Shown: one piece after another, positions 22,994 to 33,671 of the stretch
Numbering within the stretch: position 1 is the stretch's first letter
Layout: the number at the start of each line of letters is the position of its first letter
From: Homarus americanus
Lineage: Eukaryota > Arthropoda > Malacostraca > Decapoda > Nephropidae
Assembly (NCBI RefSeq): GCF_018991925.1
Contig: NW_024726235.1
Span: forward strand, 6,422,869 to 6,486,868
Length of the DNA stretch: 64,000 nt
Direction of reading: 5' to 3'
Program-made: the position numbers and the translations under genes
Notes under the pieces: generated by a model
Told to the model about the DNA's origin: nothing
The model's database searches: none
What the model saw: only the letters and a program-made list of their open reading frames with translations

Positions 22994-25900
22994 CTTTAAG
23001 AGTTTCATATAGTACAACATTTCTCTGTGCCTCTCCCCCCTGCCTCTGCCTCACCTGCAGGTAACAAAAGTGTCATGACATTTAATGAGGAGGAATGTGA
23101 CAGCTCATTTACCAGGATGCTGACATTCCTTCTTCACTCTCTCTACTCTTATTCTTGTTCAATGATATGCCTATTTTGGGCTGCGTCATCAGCTCTACAC
23201 CCGCTTTTTCATGATAGAGTTACAAAAGAACCTTTTTTGCTGAGTGATTTGTTTTCATCCGCCATCACCTTCTTAGATGTGGTCCTCGCTCGCGTGGCGC
23301 TTCTAGGCGTATGACTTTTTCCCCAGGTATATGTTCATGTTTGCTGAATGTCCCTGGCAATTTCACTCCACCTCATGCTGCAGCCAGTTATCAATCCTTG
23401 ACCGCTCTTCCTTTATGTGTACGTGTGTATAACCTCAACGCTGTTACTGCCTCCTACCTGCCCTCTTGACTCCTATCTTAGCATCTCAAGATTTCCTGAT
23501 TTAATCCTTCCATCCGGTTGTTGGTCATTGTATTTTCAATTTTCTTGGAAACCCCTACAATATTACCTACACTACAGCTTCACCTCGTTAGCCCTTTCAA
23601 AGGCGCTTTGTAGTTTTGTTCGAGATCGTTGCTACAATTGTTCGTTGACACACTGTAAATACCTGTACTGTATTTTATCAGAGACTAATAAACGAATGAT
23701 ATCAATTGCTAAATGTGTGAAATGAAACTATATTTATATTATTAACACTGAACTACTACTACTACTACTACAACAAAAAAATACTAATAATGATAATAAT
23801 AGTAATAATACTAAAAACGATACTACTACTAATAAATTCTAAGCTGTTTAACAGATCATGACGGTACAGTAGATGCTCTGCTCTTCAGCCTCAGCAACAC
23901 ACCTCTCGAGTCACCTGGCGTCGGGAGTCACTGTGTCGGTGTTGTGCAAATCTATTCAACTCTGTGTCACCACTCACCAGTCGTGTCTCACGCCGGGGAT
24001 GATGAGTCACGCCCCACCTTCCCGTCACCAAGGTCAGTCAGTGTCTTGCCAATTTTATTTGTTGTTTTTCTTGAAGGTCACAAATTAACGATGAATCAGT
24101 CACTCAACAGTCAAGGTCGAATTTGCCGAGATATTTATCAGTTAACTCATGGCATCCACTGTATTGGTTTTGCTTCAGTTTTTTCTTCTAGATGTTCGTG
24201 AACCAGTAAGAGTTCTCACACTGGACCGGATAGCAGGTTCACTCATCTCCACGTTCTCACAATAGCAACTGTTATGGTCAAGGAACTCGAGGAAAAAAGT
24301 CACGGCTTGTTGCGAGCATCCTGTGTGACGATGGCGCCTTGGAGAGACAAACTGGTCAGGGGTCCAGATTCACGAAGGTAATTACGACGAATAATTAATA
24401 TAATTGAGGATATGGAAATAAACCTGAGTGACTTATAAAACTTTCATTGTTAATGATCCTTAACTTGATGCTCGTTTGATCACTTAACACCACCAAGTAG
24501 AATATAAAACTGTCGTATACAGAATCTTTTAACAGAATTCTGTCCCTTAGTTATGTCTCCTGACTGGTTGACAGTGAACATAACTAGGTAAGGGAGGTAG
24601 TCAGCGAACTTTTTGTTATTTTTATTCGATAATTTTATGCCCAAATTTGGTAACCAAATAACCTCTTGTGTACGGTGTCGTCTCTGAGCTGAATAAAATC
24701 GTCTGGCGTTAGCCAAATAAAATTTAAAAGTGATGTCCTCGTAGTGACGGGGTAAGTGGATAAAGTCTACTAATAAATTCTTCTACGTCTTCAGTTACGA
24801 GGAATGTTAATCAAAGGTTTCTGTGCACTTTTCGATATAACTACGATTACCACAGGCAGCCGCTGTTTACTCACGCTCCTTGCAAATGTATTAAGGATAA
24901 CACTGGAGGGTGTGAACACCAGTACTTTTTTTACGGGGATTAGCCACCCGGGCACAGGTCACTGACCCACATCGTTGTAGTTTGTAACAGTGCATCTGTA
25001 CCACAAGATGTTTACATCGTGTTGTTTTTTGTGCTGGATATCAAATTACAGTATATGTTTTCCCTAATCTGTCCTAACCCTCAAAACAAGATTTAAAAGT
25101 TCGTTAACTGTATGACCTCTGTAATTAAAAAAAAAAAACAGCAAACGGATCAAATTGTAATTGAATATTGATTAATCAAAACAAAAAGCACTGGAACTAA
25201 CTGTGACTCGATGCTGCAGATGGTGTTTCTGATCTGGCCGGTGGGTCCCAGCGACACGTCACACAGCTGCACCACGCTCACCTTCACCTTCTTCACCTGT
25301 TTGTTGGAGTTGTTCGTCACGTTCACAGTCATCCCGATCGCCTCCTCGTGGTAGTAGATCTAAAGTAGAACAAGTGTGAGGGTGCTGAGTCATGGCTGTT
25401 CTGGTGATTATGAAGCTCAAGGTCGAGAAAAGTTGTTGCTTACATGATGGTGGTGGATGAGAAGCAGTGGTGGTTATATTTTTGGTGGATATGTTTCACA
25501 TCCACCACAAATGTAAACAACGATACCATCTGAAGCAGTCATGGCGAGGGTGTCAAAGATAACCGCATAAAAATTTCATGGTCCACTTCCTAATATACAC
25601 TTTCAACCAGGAAACGACATGTTCTTATAAAGGGGACTATGGTCCCACCTGCCAATCATTATATTCAGTGTAAGAGGTCCCGTGTGGATTTAATATATAC
25701 ATTCACTTGGTCATTGGATCAATGTCACAGTAGCTTCAGGCATCAAGCCACAGGACTGAACTAACCACTTTCTCCTGTTACTGTGATATTGAAGAATGTA
25801 GTGTTCACTGTTTGCCGCAAGAGGACACGGACAAGAAAGTTTTTCATTGTAAAATGGGCCATTTTTACAATCCAAATTTTGGAAGTGATAATAAAAAAGT

Positions 25901-28768
25901 TACGGGTATATCTCGAAAAAGTAAGACATAAACCAGAAATCATGGTACTGTAACCATTTATACAGGAAAATTATTTTGATATTTGAAAAAAATAATAATG
26001 ATCTAAAAAACTTAAATAGATAGAATGTTTTACAACACAACTCGAGGAAGATTTATTATATATTTATTTCAGAATGTTGAAGGTTTTGAACAATTTGAGG
26101 AACAAAATCGAATCATTCAACACAACTGCTTCTTCTTATAATAGGATTTCGTGCTTATCTTCCTTCTTGTAACTGACTGATATATTTCCATAGCGCTGCC
26201 AGCTCACTGTACAGTTCGTCGTGGCTCTCCAGATCCTCAACATAGTAAAGGCACCTGGGTCAAGGAAAATATAATCAATACCTTGGTGAAAGAACTTACA
26301 AATGAACCTTTTTCTAATTGAGTTAGAAACAGTGAGGACTGGATTCGAGAGTAATTATTTATTATTTTTTTTTACGCAGCCAGCCTAGGGTCACCCACCG
26401 TCTCGTAGCATCATCAAGGTTACTAAGTTATTTATAGTAAGCAAAGTCAGCTGGACGGTCAGAAGTCACGAAGAGGTTTAGCTACATCAGGCATACTAAT
26501 TTCATTAAAAGGAAAAGACCATGAAGATATAAAGGACTTGGATGACGTAACTCGGAAACTCCTTTATAGAACACGCATGTCGTTATGATTCTCATACGGA
26601 CGATATGAATATGAATTAAAAGTATGTCAACAAGATTGTATGTTAAGTCGAGGTTCCCTGTAAGGCTTCTGTCTCACTCCTCCCGTCACTGCTGCGTCTC
26701 CCTCATACCCTTCCTCTCTCATGCATCTATCCTGCTTTATTCTACACTCTTTATTGTTTTCCTTCTCTCCTACTTTTCCTTCCTCTTTCTCTGTCTATCA
26801 CTTCCTCGTTCTTCCCGTCTATTCTCGCTTTATCTTCTGCTTGTTATTTTATTTTTTCGTTTACTTTTGTCTAATTGTTATAGCTTCCCATTTTCATCCT
26901 CATTCCTCCCACTCCCATCTCCCCAGCAACCCTCACAACCCCTCTATCACAAAAATTATTCCTGGTACTTTAGTATGGCGATAACGTCACCTTCAGTCTT
27001 CACGGTGGTAGATCACGCATGATCTTGCCAGCTCTTCCTTACTACCAACTTTACCTATACCTAGCAAGTCTACAACATACTTGCTTCTCTACATAAACAC
27101 GAAAACGAGTGTTGTGTTTAGAGTGACGATGGTTATAAAAACATAATATTGTTCTACATCCGACGTTTTCTGCCGATTAAAAAAAAAAAAATTGTTGGGA
27201 CGGAAGTACTCTGGCTGCTTTTGTACTGTACACACTAATCTGTTCCTACCAAAAACCACATTTAGAAGCCGGATAGATATGTATAAGAACGGCCACACCG
27301 TATAACGCACAATAACGTACATATTCAGAAATATTAGTACAAAACTATATACACACCTTGAGTGAGCTACGGTACTGACCTACTTGTAACATTTGACGTG
27401 ACTACCAAGAATTAACTGAGATACTGGTACTGATCTTCTTATATAGAGTGACTTGGGACACTGAACTGCCAATCTAGGATAGGATACTGACCTGCCTGTC
27501 GAGGGTGACCTGGAGGTGCAGTTTGCCAGGAGAGAGCAGGAACTCCTTGGCACAGGAGGCCATAGGTTGACGACCTTGTTTAGCCGGGGCGTACTGCATC
27601 CTCCTGCCGAGACACACATCATACTCAATCGGTCATTATTTGTCTGACAATTCTCTGTTTGTTTGACAATAGCAATTTTAACTGAGATTAGCTTATGTTT
27701 GTAAGATAATTAATTCAGTGTAAGTGGTAGTGTGTGAGGCCAATATGTTTCCATATCAAAATGGTTAGTATTAGATTATACAACTGATTAGTCAGCTTAT
27801 CAAAAGAGAGGGGGAGAGGACCTACCTGACGAGGAGCCTGACACATGAGCGGCGGTGAGGCTGCTCGTCGTTGCTGGTGCCCACAAACACCCGCAACTCC
27901 CAGTGTACCCCACATGGTCGACCTGTCTCCTCCTTCCCTGTCAAACACACACATGCCAACACTTTAGTGACCTATCGCACACACCAACTTTAATCACACA
28001 CACACACACAGCCGTATGATAACAAACACAGACGCTAACGCACACACACTTACATACCTTGCTGTATGGTGACAGAGGCCGGGGCGTTTCTAGGGAGCTC
28101 CAGGTGGAAGGGATATGAGTTGGTCCCTAGCTTCTTCTGCAGCCGCTCCTGTAGGTGGAGACAACACGATCAGAGACGAACTGACGCAACCTGCAGCGGG
28201 GTTTGCACAAGACAAACCTAATTTAGACCTACTATTGACTCGGGACTTCTAAAAGGCTTCTATAGCACCAATACACTTCAAGAGAAATTTAATAAAAAAG
28301 AAGTACAGTACTTGGGTACATGTAAATGCTTAGTCAGACCGAGAATGACCAAAAATGATCACAACTTAGCGAATTTGACTGAACCAGATCGAATCGCACT
28401 GAAATGGGTCTAATCGGAGCAAAATGGACAGATCCGGAGGAAAAGAATCGTATGATAACAATATTTTAACGTTAAAAGCCTGGTTACCTTATTATCTGAC
28501 TGTAATGGATAGGTCAAGCTGAGAAGTCTTAAAAACACAGAAAGCAACGGTAAGCATGACACACAGCAGGACACTGACATGACAATACTTATTCACTATT
28601 CACAGGTGTTCACTTATTTTATGGCTCAAATAATCTGAGGCAATAGGGGGGGGGGTGTCTAAAGAATGTTTTCTTTTCTATTTATGTACTATACAAGGAT
28701 TTTACGATTAAAGGTGAACTGTTGAGAAGAGAAATATTTATTTTTTTACACGTAGTCGAGGGGTGTGT

Positions 28769-28851
<83 letters not shown>

Positions 28852-31800
28852 TAAAGGTTTATTGAAAGAGCATGGCAGCCGGAAGGATGAAAATATACAG
28901 TTACACAATTGAGGAATGGGTCTCTTGGTTTACAAATAATATACAAGTAACATAAGTGATACAAATCTGATATATAATGACTAGGAGGGGAGAAGGTCAT
29001 ACTACAGGGCATTTCAACATAGTGACAGTGCAAAAAGTAAGTTTGACTGGGAGTGAATATACTGGTTGATTACAAGTTACTGATAATTTTTACAATGGTT
29101 GGGACTGGGCTGTTCTTATAGCGATCAGTTCGTGTTCGTATGGGCTGGATGCAGTTGTGGTGTCGAACAGCAATTCTCAGACGAGGGATCTCGGGTGTGT
29201 GTGTGAGTGTGTGAGTATTAGTACCCACCTGCAGGCTGGTAGGTCCAGCAGGGAGAGGAGCTGGAGGGTAGACTTGGGCGGATGCCACCACCACCTCCCT
29301 GGCGAAGGTGAGGCCCATCACCTCGTCCTCCTCCCGCCCGTACCTGTAGGTCATCACCACCTGTGCGAACACCCGACGATCCTTCACGTAGTCCTTCTCC
29401 AACCACACCATACCGTCTGTGGCACAGTGACACCTCATCAACGCGGTGCCACTGACATACTGTTGCAGTGTCACCCACACTCTGTTACAGTGCCACCCAC
29501 TCTGTTATAGAGCCACCCACACTGTTATGGTGCCACCTCACACTCTTTTACAGTGCCATTCACACCTTGATTCTCTCTTGTAGTATTTATGCAATATTCT
29601 TAATTAATGAGAGATGTCTGTGAAATTACACTCACTGGACACCACCCAGAGGGATCGCACTTTGAATGATAACCTCGGTAACACCCAAAACACAACCCCA
29701 GTTTGGATGACACCCACAGTAACCACGCCCACACCCATACAGTACCCCAGGTTGGCTGAAGCCCTCATTGGACCTCCCAGACAACCAATAAATGGTACTT
29801 CAATGTAGACGTCGCCCACAGAACACCCACTTAATACTACAAGAGAGTTAGATGAGGGATTTACCAACACTGTTCATTAAATATTGAGGTATAAGGCTCC
29901 AATTGGCTATGGGGAGTCTGGGTATCAAGGGGTTTCTGACTTGTGAAGTGTACAGCAGCAACACATGTATCGCTCATAATGTGTCACGTGTTCGAGCGTT
30001 GGCCCGTACACACTTGAGAAGTGTTATCCAGTGTGACCTAGCAAACATCGCAGTTTTCCTCCAACAATAACACCGGACAATAAAATTCATAACAATAGAC
30101 AACTGCCTGAACGACTCGTAAGTTGATAAATGATGAAAAAATAAACTAAACTAAATGGTAAATTAAAACCAAACAGGTAAAAATACATTAATTCAAAGAG
30201 ATTAAATAAACATGTTGAAAGAGTAACTAAGATCGAGATAATTAATTTCTACTATTAAACTACGGTGACCTTTCAGAGACTATATAACTACAAAAGCGTT
30301 TAGAAATTGATATTAAACATTTGTATCACATGAAGGTTAACCCCTCCACACTTATTTCACCTGATGATTGAATTACCTTAACGCTACCGGAGCGGTGTTA
30401 GGTCAGATTAGGTTACGTTGCGTTAGGTTAGGGTAGATTTTGTTAGGTCAGATTAGGTTACGTTGCGTTAGGTTAGGGCAGATTTTGTTAGGTTTTGTTA
30501 GGTTAGGTTAGGTTAAGGTTAAGGGTGGTTAATCTTAAGGTGAAATAAACAGGGGAGAACTGATCTTCATGTAATCCACTTATTCTTAATCTGCATTTAT
30601 ACGAGATGTGAGGATTGTCACTCGTGGTATAAATAGCAAAGGTGAGAGGTGAGAGGTGAGAGGTGAGAGGTGAGAAGTGAGAGGTGAGAGGTGAGAGGTG
30701 AGAAGTGAGAGTTGAGAAGTGAGAGGTGAGAGGTAAGAAGGAGAAGTGAGAGGTGAGAGGTGAGAGGTGAGAAGTGAGAAGGAGAGGAGAGGTGAGAGGT
30801 GTGGAGGGGAGAGGTGAGAGGTGAGAAGTGAGAGGTGTGGAAGTGAGAAGTGAGAGGTGAGAGGTAAGAAGTGAGAAGTGAGAGGTGAGAGGTGAAGGAG
30901 AAGTGAGAGGTAGAGGTGAGAGGTGGGAGGTGGGAGAGGTGAGAGGGGAGAGGTGGAAGTGAGAAGTGAGAGGTGGGAAGGGAGAAGTGAGAAGTGAGAG
31001 GAGAGGTGGAGGTGAGAGGGGAGAGGGGAGAAGGAGAAGTGAGAGGTGAGAAGTGAGAGGGAGAAGGAGAAGTAGAGGTGAGGGAGAGGTGAGAGGTGTA
31101 AGTGAGAAGTGAGAGGTGAGAATTGGAGAATGAGAGGTGAGAGATGTGAAGTGAGAAGTGAGAGGGGAAGTGAGAAGGAGAGGGAGAGGTGAAGTGAGAG
31201 GAATGGAGAAGTGAGAGGTGGAGGTGAAATGAGAAGGAGAGGTGAGAAGTGAGAGGTGAGAGGTGAGAAGGAGAAGTGAGAGGTGAGAAGTGAGAGGTGA
31301 GAGGTTGAAGTGAAAAGTGAGAAGTGAGAGGTAAAAAAGGAGAAGTGAGAGGTGAGAGGTTAGAAGTGAGAAGTGAGAGGTAAGAAGGAGAGGTGAGAAG
31401 GAGAGGTGAGAGGTGAGAAGTGAGGAGAGGTTAGGTGAAAAAGTGAGAAGTGAGAGGTAAGAAGGAGAAGTGAGAGGTGAGAGGTGAGAATTGAGAAGAG
31501 AGAGAGGAGAAGTGAGAGGTGAGAGGTTAGAAGAGAGGTGAGAATTGAAAGTGAGAGAAGTGAGAAGTGAGAGGTAAGAAGTGAGAAGTGAGAGGTGAGA
31601 ATTGAGAAGTGAGAGTAGAGGTGAGAAGTAGAGGTGAGAAGGAGAGAGGTGAGAATTGAGAAGTAGAGGAAGAAGTGAGAAGTGAGAGGGAGAGAGAAGT
31701 AGAGGTGAGAAGTGAGAAGTGAGAGGTGAGAATTGAGAAGTGAGAGAGAGGTGAGAAGTGAGAAGTGAGAGGAAGGAAGTGAGAAGTGAGAGGAAGTGAG

Positions 31801-32183
31801 AAGTGGAGAGAAGGGAGAGGTGAGAAGTGAGAAGGAGGTGAGAAGTGAGGAGTGAGAGGAGAAGTGAGAGGTGAGAGGTTAGAGAGTTGAGAAGTGAGAA
31901 GTGAGAAGTGAGAGATAAGAAGTGAGAAGTGAGAAGTGAGGAGGAAGAAGTGAGAAGTGAGAGGTGAGAGGTTAGAAGGAGAAGTGAGAAGTGAGAAGTG
32001 AGAAGTGAGGAGTGAGAGGTGAGAGGTGAAGTGAGAGGTGAGAGAGGTGAGAAGTGAGAGGTGAGAGGCATTACCTATAGGGTCTACGTGGGTGAGGTGG
32101 TCGGTGTAGTCCCGCCTGCCCACGTACACCGACACCTTGCCATTCGGGGCGCTCTTACGGAACACATGGAAAGAAAACACCAT
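15186..32183 (-). CDS. Visual (rhodopsin) arrestin, complete coding region in nine exons, 426 aa
   Basis: Arrestins bind light-activated, phosphorylated rhodopsin and stop G-protein signalling in photoreceptors. Exons in order: 32075-32183, 29229-29416, 28058-28148, 27826-27937, 27492-27603, 25202-25359, 17182-17325, 16226-16370, 15186-15407. All junctions are GT-AG and the reading phase is kept throughout, giving 1281 nt including TAG. Seen: N-terminal [10 protein letters not shown] (residues 7-16; basic phosphate-binding pair R9-K10), finger loop [11 protein letters not shown] (62-72), [10 protein letters not shown] (104-113), VRLLVRRMQYAP (162-173) with phosphate-sensor R167, gate loop [15 protein letters not shown] (290-304) and [13 protein letters not shown] (315-327). 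The MVFSF start and [11 protein letters not shown] resemble fly Arr1/Arr2 more than beta-arrestins. There is no clathrin box; residues 404-413 ([10 protein letters not shown]) are only a degenerate AP-2 motif. RRMS (376-379) is a basophilic kinase-type site. The C-tail makes it longer than typical fly visual arrestins. Family assignment is very firm; the visual subtype is inferred from sequence similarity. Confidence 0.95.
15650..15737. repeat. (TTA)n microsatellite in the last arrestin intron
   Basis: Near-perfect TTA run of about 88 bp. Confidence 0.95.
16226..16370 (-). CDS. Arrestin coding exon 8 (residues 305-353)
   Basis: Acceptor TGCGTATGACAG, donor CTACCTG|GTAAGT, leaving in phase 0. 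It encodes [16 protein letters not shown] and [18 protein letters not shown], the last C-domain strands. An alternative AG eleven bases upstream would give an early stop, so this acceptor is the coherent one. Confidence 0.93.
16967..17028. repeat. (TA)n microsatellite in an arrestin intron
   Basis: Perfect TA run between exons 7 and 8. Confidence 0.95.
17182..17325 (-). CDS. Arrestin coding exon 7 (residues 257-304, gate loop)
   Basis: Acceptor CCTTGCCTAG, donor CACTCT|GTAAGT, leaving in phase 2. It encodes [16 protein letters not shown] and the gate loop [15 protein letters not shown]. The second gate-loop acid is D297. The first position, commonly Asp in beta-arrestins, is Glu here (E290), as in fly Arr1. 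The preceding intron, about 7.9 kb, holds the 41-bp satellite. Confidence 0.95.
17395..19868 (+). repeat. 41-bp satellite array, about 43 units, with a LINE insertion
   Basis: The unit reads GAAGAAATGGGTTCTATTAG then GGAGTATAGCGGAGGTTTAGT (41 bp). It is present at 17395-17549 and 18249-19868. Units differ mainly at one site: GTGAAGAAA, GTAAAGAAA or GTAAATAAA. The array lies in the arrestin intron between exons 6 and 7. Since 41 is not a multiple of 3, it has no constant coding frame. Confidence 0.95.
17550..18248 (+). mobile_element. CR1-like LINE 3' fragment inserted in the 41-bp satellite
   Basis: It is close to the LINE at 9268-9961: TTATAAGAAGGTCGTTCAGA, then [38 protein letters not shown], then the double GACGTGACCGA tail. 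A one-base loss near 17795 (GCAAAGGTGACC against GCAAGGGGGGACC) shifts the frame, so coding is split 17504-17803 and 17809-18060. Satellite sequence stops at GGGTTCT on the left and resumes at CTATTAGAGAG on the right. Confidence 0.9.
20058..20121. repeat. (GA)n microsatellite
   Basis: Perfect GA run of about 64 bp. Confidence 0.95.
21347..22347 (-). pseudogene. LINE with zinc-finger C-terminus, internally deleted (copy 2)
   Basis: Minus strand. Starting beside a CA run at 22347 it reads [20 protein letters not shown], then [20 protein letters not shown] and [20 protein letters not shown], the RT blocks before the catalytic aspartates. A frameshift follows near 22060, then [15 protein letters not shown]. 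The RT core including YADD is missing and the text resumes at LYGSETW, then [20 protein letters not shown] and [20 protein letters not shown]. It ends with the finger [20 protein letters not shown] and a (TAG)n tail at about 21347. The clade is not assigned. Confidence 0.85.
22349..22411. repeat. (CA)n microsatellite
   Basis: Perfect CA run between LINE copy 2 and the MITE at 22421. Confidence 0.95.
22421..22626. mobile_element. Mariner-like MITE, 206 bp
   Basis: Left end GTGAGCATAAAGTCTTTCCC; right end, reverse complemented, GTGAGCATAAAGTCTTTCCT. TA lies outside both ends (22419-22420, 22627-22628). The interior is AT-rich and lacks an ORF. Confidence 0.75.
22968..22993. repeat. (CT)n microsatellite
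   Basis: Perfect CT run. Confidence 0.95.
22994..24917. other. Intronic stretch with no supported gene
   Basis: It lies in the large arrestin intron between exons 6 and 7. ORFs up to about 100 codons occur but show no domain or conserved motif. A mixed TAC/TAA-rich patch is at 23750-23835. Confidence 0.5.
24918..24972 (+). repeat. Interspersed motif, copy 2 of 3
   Basis: CCAGTACTTTTTTTACGGGG then ATTAGCCACCCGGGCACAGG and TCACTGACCCACAT, matching 11087-11130. Confidence 0.8.
25202..25359 (-). CDS. Arrestin coding exon 6 (residues 205-256)
   Basis: Acceptor CTACTTTAG, donor TCACA|GTTAGT, leaving in phase 2. It encodes [20 protein letters not shown] and [16 protein letters not shown], the first strands of the C-domain (family: IYYHGExIxVNVxVxNNSNKxVKKIK). 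Confidence 0.95.
26155..26254 (-). CDS. Candidate terminal exon of an unidentified gene (32 codons)
   Basis: On the minus strand the acceptor TTTTCCTTGACCCAG is followed by an open frame reading [20 protein letters not shown] then [12 protein letters not shown] and TAA at 26157-26155. Two AATAAA words occur about 90-100 nt downstream (near 26060-26070). The composition is protein-like and unlike the AT-rich surroundings. It lies in the arrestin intron between exons 5 and 6. Splicing it after exon 5 would read V-P-L-L-C-stop in the wrong frame, so it is not a normal arrestin exon. It could be a nested gene's last exon, a pseudogene piece or chance. I do not recognise the family. Confidence 0.25.
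26255..27491. other. Intronic stretch between arrestin exons 5 and 6
   Basis: It includes a pyrimidine-rich segment at about 26680-26960 that makes spurious Leu/Ser-rich ORFs. No gene is supported. Confidence 0.5.
27492..27603 (-). CDS. Arrestin coding exon 5 (residues 167-204)
   Basis: Acceptor CTCGGCAG, donor AGGCAG|GTCAGT, leaving in phase 0. It starts [15 protein letters not shown] and continues [18 protein letters not shown]. This is the hinge between the N- and C-domains (compare RKVQYAP in other arrestins). Confidence 0.95.
27826..27937 (-). CDS. Arrestin coding exon 4 (residues 130-166)
   Basis: Acceptor TGTTTGACAG, donor GTCAG|GTAGG, leaving in phase 2. It encodes [13 protein letters not shown] and [11 protein letters not shown], matching the arrestin CGVxxExxxF...HRRxxVxLxI strand. 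The codon for R167 is split across this and the next exon. Confidence 0.95.
28058..28148 (-). CDS. Arrestin coding exon 3 (residues 100-129)
   Basis: Acceptor CTCCACCTACAG, donor CAAG|GTATGT, leaving in phase 1. It encodes the signature [14 protein letters not shown] and then [10 protein letters not shown], which matches the family pattern KLGxxAYPF...PxSVTLQ. Confidence 0.95.
28771..28851. repeat. (AAT)n microsatellite
   Basis: Perfect AAT run of about 81 bp in an arrestin intron. Confidence 0.95.
29229..29416 (-). CDS. Arrestin coding exon 2 (residues 37-99)
   Basis: Acceptor CTGTGCCACAG, donor CTGCAG|GTGGGT. It enters in phase 1 (G plus AC makes Asp37) and leaves in phase 0 at Gln99. It carries [17 protein letters not shown] and the finger loop that inserts into the receptor ([14 protein letters not shown], 61-74). 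Confidence 0.95.
30405..30535 (+). repeat. TTAGG-like short array
   Basis: GGTTAGGTTAGG-type words, including two copies of a roughly 60-bp unit (TTTTGTTAGGTCAGATTAGG area). They are related to the arthropod telomere word but interstitial and degenerate. Confidence 0.6.
30641..32069 (+). repeat. Purine-rich minisatellite (GAGAGGTGAGAAGT family), about 1.43 kb
   Basis: Endless permutations of GAGAGGTGAGAAGTGAGA with local 6- to 8-bp periodicity and frequent small indels. On the arrestin transcript strand it is CT-rich and begins within about 6 bases of the donor of the first coding exon. It creates a spurious 522-codon minus ORF. Confidence 0.95.
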
Positions 32184-32209
32184 TGACCAGACTGCTGGGG
32201 GACTGCTAC
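32075..32209 (-). CDS. Arrestin exon with start codon (CDS 32075-32183, 5' UTR 32184-32209)
   Basis: The acceptor TTTTCTCCCACAG ends at 32210 and is followed by 26 nt of 5' UTR. ATG is at 32183-32181. The exon encodes residues 1-36 plus one base of codon 37 and ends at donor G|GTAATG (intron phase 1). The acceptor upstream of the ATG shows that at least one non-coding 5' exon exists further right; I could not locate it. The exon is GC-richer than its flanks and is tightly flanked by minisatellites on both sides. Confidence 0.9.
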
Positions 32210-32235
32210 CTGTGGGAGAAAACCAGATCAGCTGG

Positions 32236-32600
32236 AGTGAGGAGGTGAGGGGTGTGGGGAGGTGAGGGGTGTGGGGGAGGTGAGAGGTGTGGGGAGGTGG
32301 GGGTGTGGGGAGTGTGAGGGGTGTGGGGGAGGTGAGGGGTGTGGGGAGGTGAGGGGTGGGGGGAGGTGAGGGTGGGGGGAGGTGAGGGGTGGGGGGAGGT
32401 GGGGGTGTGGGGAGGTGGGGGAGGGGTGGGGGAGGTGAGGGGTGTGTGGGAGGTGGGGGTGTGGGGTGGGGGGTGTGTGGGGGAGGTGGGGTGTGTGGGG
32501 GAGGTGGGGGTGTGGGGGAGGTGAGGGGGGTGTGGGAGGTGGGGGGGGGTGTGGGGAGGGTGGGGGTGTGGGAAGGTGGGGGTGTGGGGAGGTGAGGGGG
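32236..32600 (+). repeat. G-rich minisatellite (GGGGAGGTGAGGGGTGTG family)
   Basis: Repeats of GGGGAGGTGGGGGTGTG with runs of 4-9 G. On the arrestin strand it is C-rich and ends about 26 nt upstream of the acceptor of the first coding exon. It has G-quadruplex potential on the plus strand. Confidence 0.95.
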
Positions 32601-32679
32601 AGAAAAGAAAGGTCCAAATGAAGGAGGCAAAAAGTGAAGAGATAAAATAAGTAAGAAAGAAGAATGATTAAGTCAGGTT

Positions 32680-32760
32680 AGGTTACAGTGAGTTTACAGT
32701 AGTTGAATTAGGTTAGGTTAGGTTAGGTTAGGTTAGGTTGAGTTAGGTTAGGTTGAGTTG
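32680..32760 (+). repeat. TTAGG-like array
   Basis: GGTTAGGTTAGGTTAGGTTA and variants (GAGTTAGG), about 60 bp of near-perfect repeat. Confidence 0.8.
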
Positions 32761-32802
32761 GGAGAAGGGATCATTTCGGAGGAGGTTGGCTTGACAAGAT
32801 AC

Positions 32803-33671
<869 letters not shown>

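Noticed and set aside
26624..27022. 132-codon Ser/Leu/Phe-rich ORF
   Set aside because: CT-rich intronic DNA with no domain, lying on the strand opposite arrestin.
30503..32630. Long minus-strand ORFs of 522 and 367 codons
   Set aside because: Almost entirely translated minisatellite (Ser/Leu/Thr/His or Pro/His repeats). The only real coding part is the arrestin start exon 32075-32183, read through into intron.
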